Translations under genes and position numbers: made by a program
The notes under the pieces: generated by a model
Told to the model about the DNA's origin: nothing
The model's database searches: none
What the model saw: the letters and a program-made list of their open reading frames with translations, nothing else
DNA from: Gordoniibacillus chartarius
Lineage (GTDB): Bacteria; Bacillota; Bacilli; Paenibacillales; NBRC-103111
NCBI RefSeq assembly: GCF_042432825.1
Contig: NZ_JBHLWN010000016.1
Span: 1-62,274, forward strand
Length of the DNA: 62,274 bases
Direction of reading: 5' to 3'
Shown: one piece after another, positions 43,511 through 52,890 of the stretch
How the letters are laid out: each line of letters starts with the position of its first letter
How positions within the stretch are numbered: position 1 is the first letter of the stretch

Positions 43511-43876
43511 TTGTGCAAGTGAGCGGAGACTTCTTTATTCACCAGCCATATTCCGAAGGAAACAAGAACAAGGGCGATGATGTTCTTGATCTCCCAAATC
43601 GTATCCCCCAAGTAAATCGACGACAGCGCGGTTCCGAAGACGGGAACCAGGAAGTTATACACCGATACGCGCCCGACCTTAAAGCAGTAAAGCAAGTCCG
43701 GCAAGTGTAAAGCGGTATCCGGCAAAGACGAACTTGGAGGGGATGTCTTCCGGCGAAATGTCAAATAAGAGAAACCCGATTTTAATGGCCGGATAAGAGC
43801 TTCCCCAGAACAGACAACAAACTGCAGCAATAATTGCTACGAATTTTACGTTGGTATACCATGATTTGTCCTTCAA
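43492..43876 (-). pseudogene. EamA (DMT) transporter with the middle deleted
   Basis: The first ~63 residues (KFVAIIAAVCCLFWGSSYPAIKIGF, then AGYRFTLAGLALLL) are the start of an EamA transporter, and the last ~60 (SVYNFLVPVFGTALSSIYLGD, VLVSFGIWLVN) are its end. They are in different frames and meet near 43685, so about 170 residues are missing and the joint is out of frame. Normal length is ~300. The product would not work. Confidence 0.8.
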
Positions 43877-44102
43877 AATAGCCGCTTCCTTTTCTCTTAT
43901 CTTCTTGCTGCGCGAAGCTTAGCGTTATTAACAATATCATGGCTAATTATTTTCTGTACTACGTTTGTTGCTTAACTATTGACGTATCTTGCCATCATTC
44001 AACCATCGTATCGACGCGTTCCCTACGTCCTCCACCCTCTGTAACCGGTTTGTAACCGCAGTCATGTTTACTAAATACAAACAGGCTGAAGGTGGGACCA
44101 GG
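43877..44102. other. Upstream region of the acyl-CoA synthetase operon
   Basis: About 225 bases without a gene. TTGACG at ~43979 and an AT-rich tract before it may belong to a promoter, but no good -10 is visible. GTTTGTAACCGCAGTCATG and TTTACTAAATACAAAC contain a GTTTGTA/TACAAAC inverted pair spaced by ~20 bases (44047-44083). Confidence 0.35.
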
Positions 44103-44252
44103 ATGAACGAGCGATGGAGGAAGAGCGAACTGCGGGCGGCCGGAGACCGCTGCCTGGCGGCCGGCCGCTTGAATAGAGGCGCGGCAAAGCTTGCCGATGC
44201 ACGGAGGTGCCCGGGTCTAAGGCACAACGCCCGGGGAGGTGAGTCTGCATGA
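44103..44252 (+). CDS. Possible 49-residue basic leader protein
   Basis: A short frame with GGTGGGACC before its ATG that ends by ATGA overlap with the acyl-CoA synthetase gene. The product is rich in Arg, Ala and Gly with two Cys and has no motif. The DNA is GC-rich and can fold well (CCCGGG pairs near 44211 and 44232), so it may be a structured leader instead of a gene. Confidence 0.25.
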   Translation: MNERWRKSELRAAGDRCLAAGRLNRGAAKLADARRCPGLRHNARGGESA

Positions 44253-45772
44253 ACGGGATCGTGAACTGGTGGGACCAGCGCTGCATCTTAAGCGCCGACC
44301 GGACCGCCGTCATCGACGCCGACAGCGGCGAGCGCTGGACGTATGCCCGGCTGAACGAGCGGGTTCGCCGTCTTGCCGCACTTCTCCAATCCATGGGCAT
44401 CCGGCGCGGCGACCGGCTTGCCCTGCTTGCGCCGAATGACGTTGCCTACTTCGAATGGCTGTTCGCCTGCGCGAAGCTGGGAGCCGTGCTCGTACCGCTT
44501 AACTGGCGGCTCGCGAAGACGGAGCTGGACTACATTCTGGGCGATTGCCAGCCGAGGCTGATCGGGTATCACGATTGCTTTGCCGGGCTTGCGCATAGGT
44601 TAAAGTATCCGGCTATTTCGGTAAAGGTAGCGGTACAGCACGACGTCACGGCGGAAACCGTCAACGAGACGGCCGCCTATGCCGCCGAACTGCCGGCTCC
44701 GCAGCGGCAAAAGGACCTCTCTCCCGACGACCCGTACCTCATCATTTACACCGGCGGTACGACGGGAATGCCGAAGGGAGTCGTGCTCAGCCACGGCTCG
44801 GTGTTCTGGAACGCCGCCAACACGGTTGTGACCTGGCAGCTGAGCGAAGCGGACGTGACTCCGACGTATATGCCGATGTTTCACACGGGCGGCATGAACG
44901 CGTTGTCGCTGCCGGTGCTGCATGCAGGCGGTACGGTTGTCGTTGTGAAGGATTTTCAGCCGAAGCTAGCGATTGAGCTGCTGAACCGCGAGAAATGCAC
45001 CATCGCGCTGCTCGTGCCTACGATGTACCACATGCTGGTACAGTCGGAGCATTTTGCCGCCGCTTCGTTTCCCGCCATGCATACGTTTGTATCCGGAGGG
45101 GCGCCTTGTCCGCTTCCTTTGTATGAAGCATTCGAAGCGAAGGGCCTGGCGTTTAAGGAAGGCTACGGGCTGACGGAGGCGGGGCCGAACAATTTTTACA
45201 TTCATCCTTCGGAGGCGGCGCGCAAGCGGGGGTCCGTCGGCCGTCCGATGCTCTATAACGAGGTGAGGCTGGCGGATGATCAAGGACGCGAGGTGCCTGT
45301 CGGCGAGGTCGGCGAAATTTGGCTGCGCGGCGGTCATCTGTTTCATTCGTATTGGAATCGGCCGGACGAAACGCAGGAGGCTATGCACGAGGAAGGCTGG
45401 CTGAAGACGGGCGACCTGGGGCGGCGCGACACGGACGGCTGCTATTATATCGTCGGCCGCAAGAAAGATATGATCATTACCGGGGGAGAAAATGTTTATC
45501 CGCTCGAAGTGGAGCACCGGCTTCGGCAGCATCCTGCCGTTGCCGACGCAGCGGTGGTCGGTGTGCCCGACCCGAAATGGGGCGAGGCGGTGTCGGCGGC
45601 CGTCGCGCTCCTGCCGGGCGCGAAGGTGACGGAAGAGGAGCTTAAAGCGTATTGCGCGCAATCGCTCGGCAAATACAAGGTGCCCAAGCGGTTTCTGTTC
45701 CTGGAGAAGCTGCCGGCAACTCCCGTCGGTAAGATCGACAAGAAACAAATCGTTGCGTTCATGCTACAATAG
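44249..45772 (+). CDS. Acyl-CoA synthetase (AMP-forming)
   Basis: A 507-residue adenylate-forming enzyme: P-loop IIYTGGTTGMPKGV near 167-180, GYGLTEAGP, the hinge LKTGDLGRRDTDGCYYIVGRKKDMIITGG-type region split by residues 385-415, and the catalytic Lys in PVGKIDKKQI near the end. It activates a carboxylic acid as CoA thioester via an acyl-AMP; chain length cannot be read. RBS GGGGAGGTGAG. It heads a tight gene run that includes a Liv-type importer and KAS III, hydrolase and reductase genes, so it may activate the imported acid. Confidence 0.93.
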   Translation: MNGIVNWWDQRCILSADRTAVIDADSGERWTYARLNERVRRLAALLQSMGIRRGDRLALLAPNDVAYFEWLFACAKLGAVLVPLNWRLAKTELDYILGDCQPRLIGYHDCFAGLAHRLKYPAISVKVAVQHDVTAETVNETAAYAAELPAPQRQKDLSPDDPYLIIYTGGTTGMPKGVVLSHGSVFWNAANTVVTWQLSEADVTPTYMPMFHTGGMNALSLPVLHAGGTVVVVKDFQPKLAIELLNREKCTIALLVPTMYHMLVQSEHFAAASFPAMHTFVSGGAPCPLPLYEAFEAKGLAFKEGYGLTEAGPNNFYIHPSEAARKRGSVGRPMLYNEVRLADDQGREVPVGEVGEIWLRGGHLFHSYWNRPDETQEAMHEEGWLKTGDLGRRDTDGCYYIVGRKKDMIITGGENVYPLEVEHRLRQHPAVADAAVVGVPDPKWGEAVSAAVALLPGAKVTEEELKAYCAQSLGKYKVPKRFLFLEKLPATPVGKIDKKQIVAFMLQ

Positions 45773-45814
45773 TTGGTAAAACTAACGTTCCTTTCCGCAG
45801 AGAGGAGAACGACC

Positions 45815-48800
45815 ATGAAAGCAGGCACTGTGCTCAAGACGAAGCTGACGCCGCCGCAAGCCAAGAAGAAAATATTGCGCCGGGCGTCGCTGGCGAGGAA
45901 GCTAAAGCGGATCGGCGAGCATCCGCTCACGCTGGTACAGTCGGGTCCGGGCTTCGGCAAGAGCACGGCCGTTGCGGCGCATTTGCGCGACAGCGCTGCG
46001 GGCGTCTGCTGGTATACGATCGGTGCTAGGGACGATGACCTGTACCCCTTTATGACCTATATCGTGCATGCCGTTCGCGAGCGGCATCCTCAGTTCGGCA
46101 TGGAGCTGCTCGGTTATCTCGGCCAGGGCGAGCATTATGTGCGGGAGAAGGAGCTGTATTTGCTGTTCGATTCCTTCTTGAACGAGCTCGCTTCGATCGA
46201 GGAGGAGGTTATCTGCGTGCTGGACGATTATCATCTTGTCGAGCATGTCGAGACGATCGATCAGTTTCTGCAATATTGGCTGCAGCATATGCCGGCCGCC
46301 GTGCACCTCGTGCTGCTCAGCCGCACGCGTCCGGAGTGGGCCGGGCTGACCGCGATGCGGGTGAGAGGCGAGCTGCTGGAGCTGACGGAGGCGGATTTGG
46401 CGTTCAGCGAGGAAGAGATTGAGGTGCTGTTCACCGACTGCTACGAATATCCGATCTCGGCCGAGGAGGCGCAGCACATTTACCGGACGACGGAAGGGTG
46501 GGCGATTGCCGTTCAGTTAATTTGGCAGCGCTTACTTCTGACGGGCAGCGATCTTAAGGCCGTTCTGTCGGACCCTGCGTTAACGATGGAGGAGTTGTTC
46601 CGCTTTCTGGTGCAGGAGGTGTTTCAGAAGCAGACGCCGGATATTCGCCGGTTTCTGATGCAGTCCAGCATTCTGGAGGAGCTGACCGCCGACGCCTGCG
46701 ACCGGGTGCTGGAGCGCAGCGATTCCCGCCCGCTGCTGGCGAAGCTGTGCAGTCAGAGCTTGTTTCTATTTCATCTCGGGGGCGGCCACTACCGGTATCA
46801 CGCGCTGTTTCGCAATTTCCTGTACAGCCGGCTGAACGCCGAGCCTGACGCGTACCGGCAGCTGCTGCGCCGGGCGGCCGTCTATTATGAGTCAGTGCAG
46901 CTATATCGTGCAGCGCTGGATTGTTTATCCGCGGCCGAAGAGCCGATGGCGGCGGGGCGGCTGCTGGAGCGCTGCGGAGCGGCGCTCATCGAACGGGGCC
47001 AGCTGGAGACGATGCTGGATTGGCTGCGCCGCTTGCCGGACGACGTGAAGGACGGCTGTTACCGGCTCCGAACGTATGAGGGCGAGGTGTACCGGTATCG
47101 CTGCCTGTACGAAAAGGCGCTGTCCGCCTATGCGCTGAGCGAGAGGCTTGCGGCGCAGGCCGGGGACGGCCTGGGACGCGCTCTTGCGCTTGAAGGGCAG
47201 GCGCGGGTGTATCTGGATACGATCCAGCCGGGCCTGGCCGGTGCGTATTTGCAGCAGGCGATTGAGCTGCTCGAAGCGGTAAAGCAGCCGCACTCACCGG
47301 GCCGCCCCCGATCCCCGTACAGCGACAGCGTCAGCCCCGGCGAGCTGCTAACCCGCTTGTACGGCCTCATGGCGGAGAATCTCGTCAACTCCGGCCGTGC
47401 TGCAGCCGCCGAGGCTTGGTTTGCAAAGAGCCGGGGCCGGCGCGAGACGGGACCGGAGGATCAGCTGGAGGTGCGGCTCCATCTGCGGACCGGGCGGCTG
47501 AAGCATGCCAAGCGGCTGGCGGAGCGTATGCTGCATGAGGCAAGGACCCAGGGCGCGTCATCGCGCGCATCCTCGCCCGCGCCCTTGAGCGCCTCCCCGC
47601 TGCCCCGCTCGCACCGCGAGCTCGAGCTGCTGCTGGCGCTGATCGAGGCGATGCTCGGACGGCCGGAGCCTGCCAAGCAGCTGGCTGAAGCCGGCATGCT
47701 GCTCGGCATTCGGCTGAACGCGCCGTTCGTGGAGGCCGTCGGCTGGATGCGGATGGGCCACTCCGCGCAGCTGCTGCCGAAGTACGATCCGGAAGTGGCC
47801 GTGCGATGCTATCAAGCGGCGCAGGAGATTATGGAACGGCTCGACGTACCGCGCGGCAAGGCGGAGCCGCTGATGGGGCTATGCCTGCTTTACGGGCGGG
47901 AGGGCGCCTACGAGCTTGCCGTTCAGTACGGCGAGGAAGCGCTGGAAGCAACGCTCCGCGTGGAAGACGAGTGGCTGTCCGGCTATATTCGCATAGCGCT
48001 GGGCATCGCCGCGTTTCATGCCGAGCGCTGGCAGGAAGCGGATGCCGTATTCTCGGGCTGCGGGGAGCTGTTTCTGCGCTGCGGGGACAGCTACGGCGTC
48101 AGCGCGGCGCTGCTCTGGCAGGCGATGCTCGCTTACCGGCTGGAGCAGGACGACCGGTTCCGCAGCGTCATGGAACGGCTGCTGCAGATGCTGCAGAACG
48201 GCGGCTATGACGAGCTGATTCAGAAGCGGACGCTGTTCGGTCCCCGCGACGTGCAGCAGCTTGCGCCGCTGCTCATCGAGGCGCAGAAGCTGCGGCTTGA
48301 GAGCGGTTATGTGTCCATGCTGCTGACGGGTCTCGGCATGGAGCACATGACGTATCATCCGGGCTACACGCTTCGGATTGAGACGCTGGGCGGCTTCCGG
48401 GTATGGCTTGGCGAGCGCGAGCTGGAGGAGAAAGACTGGCAGCGCGGCAAAGCGAAGGAGCTGTTCCAGCTGCTTGTCGTGAAGCGCCAGCACTTGCTGC
48501 CGAAGGAGGAGCTGCTGGCCGCGCTGTACCCGGACGCGGACGAGAAGGGCGCCGCCCGCGACTTCAAGGTGGCGCTCAATGCGCTGAATATGGCGCTCGA
48601 GCCGCACCGCCGGGCGCGGTCCAGCCCGTTCTTCATCCAGCGGCACGGCTCCTCCTACGGGCTGAACCTCGCCGCAGGCTTTGAGCTCGACGCCGTCGAG
48701 TTCGAGAGCCGCGTCAAGGCCGGGCTGGAGGAGCCGGACGGCGGCAAGGCGCGGGGGCTGCTGGAGCGCGGACTGGAGCTGTACCGGGGCGATTACATGC

Positions 48801-49138
48801 CGGACCGGCGCTATGAGGATTGGTGCATCGAGGAGCGGGAGCGCTTATCGGTGCTGTATTTGCGCGGGGCGGAGCGGCTTGCGAAGCTTCTGGTGCAGGC
48901 GGGGGAGTGGGACCGGGCCATCCGCTGGTGCGAATCGATCGTGCAGAAGGATTCGTGCTGGGAGGAGGCGTACCGGCTGCTTATGCTTTGCCATCTGAGA
49001 CAGGGCAGCCGCAGTCAGGCCTCGCGCTGGTATCAGAAGTGCTGCCAGGCGCTGGAGCGGGAAATGGGCGTCGAGCCGATGAGCGCGACCAGGGAGCTGT
49101 ACGTGAAGCTTCTGGATGCGGATGTAACTCATTTGTAA
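45815..49138 (+). CDS. STAND-type transcriptional regulator with C-terminal wHTH-BTAD (SARP-like)
   Basis: A 1107-residue regulator. N-terminal MalT-like start (TKLTPPQAKKKILRRASL), Walker A SGPGFGKST near 52, Walker B VICVLDDYH, then a winged region and a long helical-repeat (TPR-like) section (~330-830). The C-terminus has an OmpR-type winged helix (LGGFRVWLGERELEEKDW, KAKELFQLLVV) and a BTAD domain (AVEFESRVKAGLE, RGDYMPDRRYEDW, VEPMSATRELY). Unlike MalT it ends in BTAD, not LuxR. Start ATG 45815 follows AGAGGAG. ATP and an inducer would switch it on. It stands between the synthetase and the transporter genes, which it probably controls. Confidence 0.9.
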   Translation: MKAGTVLKTKLTPPQAKKKILRRASLARKLKRIGEHPLTLVQSGPGFGKSTAVAAHLRDSAAGVCWYTIGARDDDLYPFMTYIVHAVRERHPQFGMELLGYLGQGEHYVREKELYLLFDSFLNELASIEEEVICVLDDYHLVEHVETIDQFLQYWLQHMPAAVHLVLLSRTRPEWAGLTAMRVRGELLELTEADLAFSEEEIEVLFTDCYEYPISAEEAQHIYRTTEGWAIAVQLIWQRLLLTGSDLKAVLSDPALTMEELFRFLVQEVFQKQTPDIRRFLMQSSILEELTADACDRVLERSDSRPLLAKLCSQSLFLFHLGGGHYRYHALFRNFLYSRLNAEPDAYRQLLRRAAVYYESVQLYRAALDCLSAAEEPMAAGRLLERCGAALIERGQLETMLDWLRRLPDDVKDGCYRLRTYEGEVYRYRCLYEKALSAYALSERLAAQAGDGLGRALALEGQARVYLDTIQPGLAGAYLQQAIELLEAVKQPHSPGRPRSPYSDSVSPGELLTRLYGLMAENLVNSGRAAAAEAWFAKSRGRRETGPEDQLEVRLHLRTGRLKHAKRLAERMLHEARTQGASSRASSPAPLSASPLPRSHRELELLLALIEAMLGRPEPAKQLAEAGMLLGIRLNAPFVEAVGWMRMGHSAQLLPKYDPEVAVRCYQAAQEIMERLDVPRGKAEPLMGLCLLYGREGAYELAVQYGEEALEATLRVEDEWLSGYIRIALGIAAFHAERWQEADAVFSGCGELFLRCGDSYGVSAALLWQAMLAYRLEQDDRFRSVMERLLQMLQNGGYDELIQKRTLFGPRDVQQLAPLLIEAQKLRLESGYVSMLLTGLGMEHMTYHPGYTLRIETLGGFRVWLGERELEEKDWQRGKAKELFQLLVVKRQHLLPKEELLAALYPDADEKGAARDFKVALNALNMALEPHRRARSSPFFIQRHGSSYGLNLAAGFELDAVEFESRVKAGLEEPDGGKARGLLERGLELYRGDYMPDRRYEDWCIEERERLSVLYLRGAERLAKLLVQAGEWDRAIRWCESIVQKDSCWEEAYRLLMLCHLRQGSRSQASRWYQKCCQALEREMGVEPMSATRELYVKLLDADVTHL

Positions 49139-49189
49139 CCGCTGTCTTATACGATGAAGGCATTCCGATCCTGAGGGGGAGTTCGTTCC

Positions 49190-50524
49190 ATGGTCAAGAA
49201 ACTGGCAGTACGAACGGCAGGTATGGCGCTGTTGACGTTATCGCTGGTGCTGGTAACGGCATGCGGCGGCGCAGGCGGCACGGGCAGTGCAAGCGGCTCG
49301 GGCAGCGCAGGCGGCGACAGCGGCAGCGGCGGAAGCACAAGCACAAACAACGGCGCTAGCACGAACAGCAGCGGTGCTGCCAAGCCGTCCGGCAACACCG
49401 CAGCCGCAGGCAAGACGCCGATCAAGATCGGCGTGCTCGCCTCGATGACCGGCGCGCTCGAAAGCTACGGCAAGCAAACGAGCTGGGGCTTCGAAATGGG
49501 CATCGACTACGCGACGAAAGGAACGAAGGAGCTGAACGGCCGTCCGATCCAGATTATCGTCGAAGATACCGAGACGAAGCCCGACGTCGCCGTGCAGAAG
49601 GCAACGAAGCTGCTCGAGAAAGACAAGGTCGACTTCCTGGTCGGCTCCTCCTCGTCCGGCGACACGCTGGCCGTTCTCCCGCTGGCTGAAGAGAACAAGA
49701 AAATTATGGTCGTCGAGCCGGCCGTTGCCGACAGCATCACCGGCGCGAACTGGAACAAATATGTGTTCCGCACGGCGCGCAACTCCTCGCAGGATGCGGT
49801 GGCCGGAGCGGCGGCGATCGCGAAGCAGGGCGTGAAGATCGCTACGCTCGCTCCTGACAGCGCTTTCGGGCGCGACGGTATCAGCGCCTTCAAGTCAGCC
49901 GCTGCGAAGCTGGGCGCAACGATTACGACCGAGCAGTACCCGGCGGCGGCTGCAACCGATTTTACGGCGAATATCCAGAAAATAATCGAGTCCAAGCCGG
50001 ATTACCTGTTCGTCGTATGGGCCGGTGCGAACACGCCTTGGAAGCAGCTTCAGGATATGAAGGTGCAGGACAAAGGCATCAAGATTTCCACAGGCGCCCC
50101 CGATATCGCCGCGCTGAAGACGATGAACGATCTGATCGGCATGGAAGGCTTCTCGGTGTATTACAACAGCCTGCCCAATAACGATGTCAACCAATGGCTT
50201 GTCGAAGAAAACAAGAAGCGGTTCAACGGAGAGCTTCCCGATCTGTTTACGCCGGGCGGCATGTCGGCGGCGATCGCCATTACGGAAGCGATCAAGAAGA
50301 CGGGCGGCGATCTGAACGCCGATAAGCTGATCCAGGCGATGGAGGGCATGAGCTTCGAGACGCCGAAGGGGACGATGACGTTCCGGGCCGAGGATCATCA
50401 AGCTCTGCAGACGATGTACGCAATTAAGCTGGTGAAGAAGGAGGGGGTCGACCATCCGGTGCCGGAGCTGATTCGCGAGCTGAAGCCGGAGGAAACCGCA
50501 CCGCCGATTCTCAACAAAAAATAA
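49190..50524 (+). CDS. Liv-type ABC transporter substrate-binding lipoprotein
   Basis: A 444-residue lipoprotein. Signal peptide with lipobox VTAC (Cys near 25), then a ~55-residue Gly/Ser/Asn/Thr linker, then the periplasmic-binding fold of the LivJ type (IKIGVLASMTGALESYGKQ, VDFLVGSSSSGDTLAVLPLAEE, TARNSSQDAVAGAAAI). Relatives bind amino acids, but also amides, ureas and aromatic or acyl acids. First of five transporter genes. Confidence 0.93.
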   Translation: MVKKLAVRTAGMALLTLSLVLVTACGGAGGTGSASGSGSAGGDSGSGGSTSTNNGASTNSSGAAKPSGNTAAAGKTPIKIGVLASMTGALESYGKQTSWGFEMGIDYATKGTKELNGRPIQIIVEDTETKPDVAVQKATKLLEKDKVDFLVGSSSSGDTLAVLPLAEENKKIMVVEPAVADSITGANWNKYVFRTARNSSQDAVAGAAAIAKQGVKIATLAPDSAFGRDGISAFKSAAAKLGATITTEQYPAAAATDFTANIQKIIESKPDYLFVVWAGANTPWKQLQDMKVQDKGIKISTGAPDIAALKTMNDLIGMEGFSVYYNSLPNNDVNQWLVEENKKRFNGELPDLFTPGGMSAAIAITEAIKKTGGDLNADKLIQAMEGMSFETPKGTMTFRAEDHQALQTMYAIKLVKKEGVDHPVPELIRELKPEETAPPILNKK

Positions 50525-50545
50525 GCTCGAGGGAGCGCTGTGCAT

Positions 50546-51310
50546 ATGAAGCCGATACTCGAAACCCGCGACCTAACGGTTGCGTTCGGCGGACATACGG
50601 CGGTGAACGGGGTGGAGCTGACGGTTCCGCCCTGTCATTTCAAATCCATTATCGGTCCGAACGGAGCGGGGAAGACGACGCTGTTCAACCTGCTGAGCGG
50701 CCAGCTGAAGCCGACGCGCGGTGAAGTATGGTTCAAGGGCGAGAACATTACGAATATGCCGCCGCATCTGCGCACCCGGCGCGGCTTAGGCCGGTCGTTC
50801 CAGATTACAAACGTGTTCCCCAACCTCACCGTGCTGGAAAATGTCCGCCTCGCCGTTCAATCCAGAGAGTCCATCCGGTTCCATCTCTTCCGCCATTTCT
50901 CCGCTTACCGCAGGCTGCTGGATGAGGCGTACGCCTTGCTGGACACGGTGCTGCTGGCGGATAAGGCGGACTCCCCGGCATGTCTATTGGCACACGGGGA
51001 GAAGCGCAAGCTGGAGATCGCCATGCTGCTGGCGCTAGATGCCGAGCTGCTGTTACTCGACGAGCCGACGGCGGGCATCTCCATTGAAGAGGTGCCGGCG
51101 ATCCTGGAGGTCATTCAGGCGATCCGCGACCGGCGCGACCGGTCGATCGTGCTGATCGAGCACAAGATGGAGATGGTGCTGCATCTGTCGGATTCGCTCA
51201 CCGTGCTGTTCAACGGGCGGCTGCTGGCGGACGGAACGCCGGAGGAGATCATGCGCAGCGAGCAGGTGCAATCCGCTTACCTGGGAGGCTTGTACGATGA
51301 TGCTTCTTAA
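50546..51310 (+). CDS. livG: Liv-type ABC transporter ATPase (LivG-like)
   Basis: A 254-residue ATPase with Walker A GPNGAGKTTLFNLLSGQ, Walker B LLLLDEPTAGI and His switch. The signature, normally LSGG/LSYG, reads LLAHGEKRKLEIAM, a degenerate form common in LivG-type ATPases. ATG 50546 is preferred over the GTG six bases earlier by ribosome-site spacing. The end overlaps livF. Confidence 0.93.
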   Translation: MKPILETRDLTVAFGGHTAVNGVELTVPPCHFKSIIGPNGAGKTTLFNLLSGQLKPTRGEVWFKGENITNMPPHLRTRRGLGRSFQITNVFPNLTVLENVRLAVQSRESIRFHLFRHFSAYRRLLDEAYALLDTVLLADKADSPACLLAHGEKRKLEIAMLLALDAELLLLDEPTAGISIEEVPAILEVIQAIRDRRDRSIVLIEHKMEMVLHLSDSLTVLFNGRLLADGTPEEIMRSEQVQSAYLGGLYDDAS

Positions 51311-52004
51311 TGTCGAGGGGATTGAAACGTATATCGGACAATATCATATCCTGCAGGGCGTCAGCTTTAGCGTTGCGCCAGGCGAAATTACGGTGCTGTT
51401 CGGCCGCAACGGCGCAGGGAAGACGACGACGCTGCGCTCGATCATGGGCCTTACCCCGATCTCGGGCGGCCGCATCACGTTCCGCGGTGAACAGATCGGC
51501 ACACTGCCGACGTATGCCGTCGCCCGCAAAGGGATCGGCTACGTGCCGGAGGATCAAGGACTGTTTCCCGATCTGACCATCGAGGAGAATCTCCGGCTGG
51601 CGATGCCGGCTGCGAGGAACGAGGCCGCATTGGAGCGGCGGGAGTGGATTCTCGAGCTGTTCCCCGACCTGAAGACGTTCTGGACCCGCAAGAGCGGTCA
51701 CCTCAGCGGCGGCCAGAAGCAGATGCTGGCGATCGCCCGGGCCTATGTAGGGGACAATGAGCTGCTCTTGATCGACGAGCCGAGCAAGGGGCTGGCGCCC
51801 ATCATGGTAGAGAAGGTCATGCAGTCGATCGAGCAAATCAAGAAGAAGACGACGGTGCTGCTGGTCGAGCAAAATTATTTTATGGCCAGTACGATCGGCG
51901 ACCGCTATTTTATCGTGGATGAGGGCCGTGTCGTGACGGGCGGGCCCATGAAGCAGCTCAAGGAAGACCCGGATACGCGCAAGCGGTACCTGGGCATCGC
52001 GTAG
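51297..52004 (+). CDS. livF: Liv-type ABC transporter ATPase (LivF-like)
   Basis: A 235-residue ATPase: Walker A FGRNGAGKTTTLRSI, signature HLSGGQKQMLAIARA, Walker B LLIDEPSKGLAP. It forms the ATPase pair with the LivG-like subunit. Overlaps livG by 14 bases. Confidence 0.94.
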   Translation: MMLLNVEGIETYIGQYHILQGVSFSVAPGEITVLFGRNGAGKTTTLRSIMGLTPISGGRITFRGEQIGTLPTYAVARKGIGYVPEDQGLFPDLTIEENLRLAMPAARNEAALERREWILELFPDLKTFWTRKSGHLSGGQKQMLAIARAYVGDNELLLIDEPSKGLAPIMVEKVMQSIEQIKKKTTVLLVEQNYFMASTIGDRYFIVDEGRVVTGGPMKQLKEDPDTRKRYLGIA

Positions 52005-52022
52005 GGAGGGGGCCAAGGCACC

Positions 52023-52883
52023 TTGGATACGATCGCAAGTCTAGTGATCAACGGCCTGGCGACCGGCATGCTCATCTTCCTGCTGGCGGCAGGGCTTACG
52101 CTCATTTTCGGTCTCATGGACGTCTTGAACTTCGGGCACGGCGGACTGTTTGCTTGGGGAGCTTATGCCGGCGTATGGATCTACACGTCGACCGGCAGCT
52201 TCCTCGCCGGGGTCATCGGCGCCGTTATCATCGGCGCGGGCCTCGGCTATGTGATGGAGCGGGTCGTGATTCGGCCGGTGTACGGCAGCCATGTGCAGCA
52301 AATTCTCGTAACGCTCGGCGTCATGCTGGTGCTTAGCGAGCTGCTGAAGGTGTTCTGGGGGCCGAATCCGATCAGCGCCCCGGTTCCGGGTATGCTTGAC
52401 GGGAGCTGGAGCGTCGGGAATGTGATTTTGATCAAATACCGGCTCTTCATCATTGCGGTCGGCGTACTCGCGCTGATCGGGCTGCAGCTGCTGATGAACC
52501 GCTCGCGGCTTGGGCTTATCGTTCGTGCGGGCGTGCAAAACAAAGAGATGGTGCAGGCGCTCGGCATTCCGATTCACCGCGTATTCACGCTCGTGTTTAT
52601 GCTCGGAGCCGGCATGGCTGCGCTCGGCGGGGCGCTGCTGGCGCCGTATTCGGGGATCGTGTTCGCCGAGATGGGGATGCAGTTCGCGATACTGGCGTTC
52701 ATCGTCGTCGTGATCGGCGGCATGGGCAGCATTCGCGGCTCGGCCTTCGCCTCGGTGCTGGTCGGCCTGTCCGGCTCTCTGATGGCTTACTATATGCCGG
52801 ATTTGTCTCTGGCGGTCAACATGCTGCTGATGCTCGCCGTCCTGCTGGTGAAGCCGTCCGGACTGCTCGGCGCGAAGGGGTGA
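52023..52883 (+). CDS. livH: Liv-type ABC transporter permease (LivH-like)
   Basis: A 286-residue permease with ~8 membrane helices and the LivH pattern (INGLATGMLIFLLAAGLTLIFGLMDVLNFGHG, VIGGMGSIRGSAFAS). TTG start at 52023 behind AGGGAGGGGG. Followed by livM after seven bases. Confidence 0.93.
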   Translation: MDTIASLVINGLATGMLIFLLAAGLTLIFGLMDVLNFGHGGLFAWGAYAGVWIYTSTGSFLAGVIGAVIIGAGLGYVMERVVIRPVYGSHVQQILVTLGVMLVLSELLKVFWGPNPISAPVPGMLDGSWSVGNVILIKYRLFIIAVGVLALIGLQLLMNRSRLGLIVRAGVQNKEMVQALGIPIHRVFTLVFMLGAGMAALGGALLAPYSGIVFAEMGMQFAILAFIVVVIGGMGSIRGSAFASVLVGLSGSLMAYYMPDLSLAVNMLLMLAVLLVKPSGLLGAKG

Positions 52884-52890
52884 GGAGATT

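Noticed and set aside
44086..44104. T-box-like AGGTGGGACC motif before the acyl-CoA synthetase operon
   Set aside because: Only a partial match to the T-box sequence, without specifier stem or terminator/antiterminator, and the gene is not an amino acid gene.
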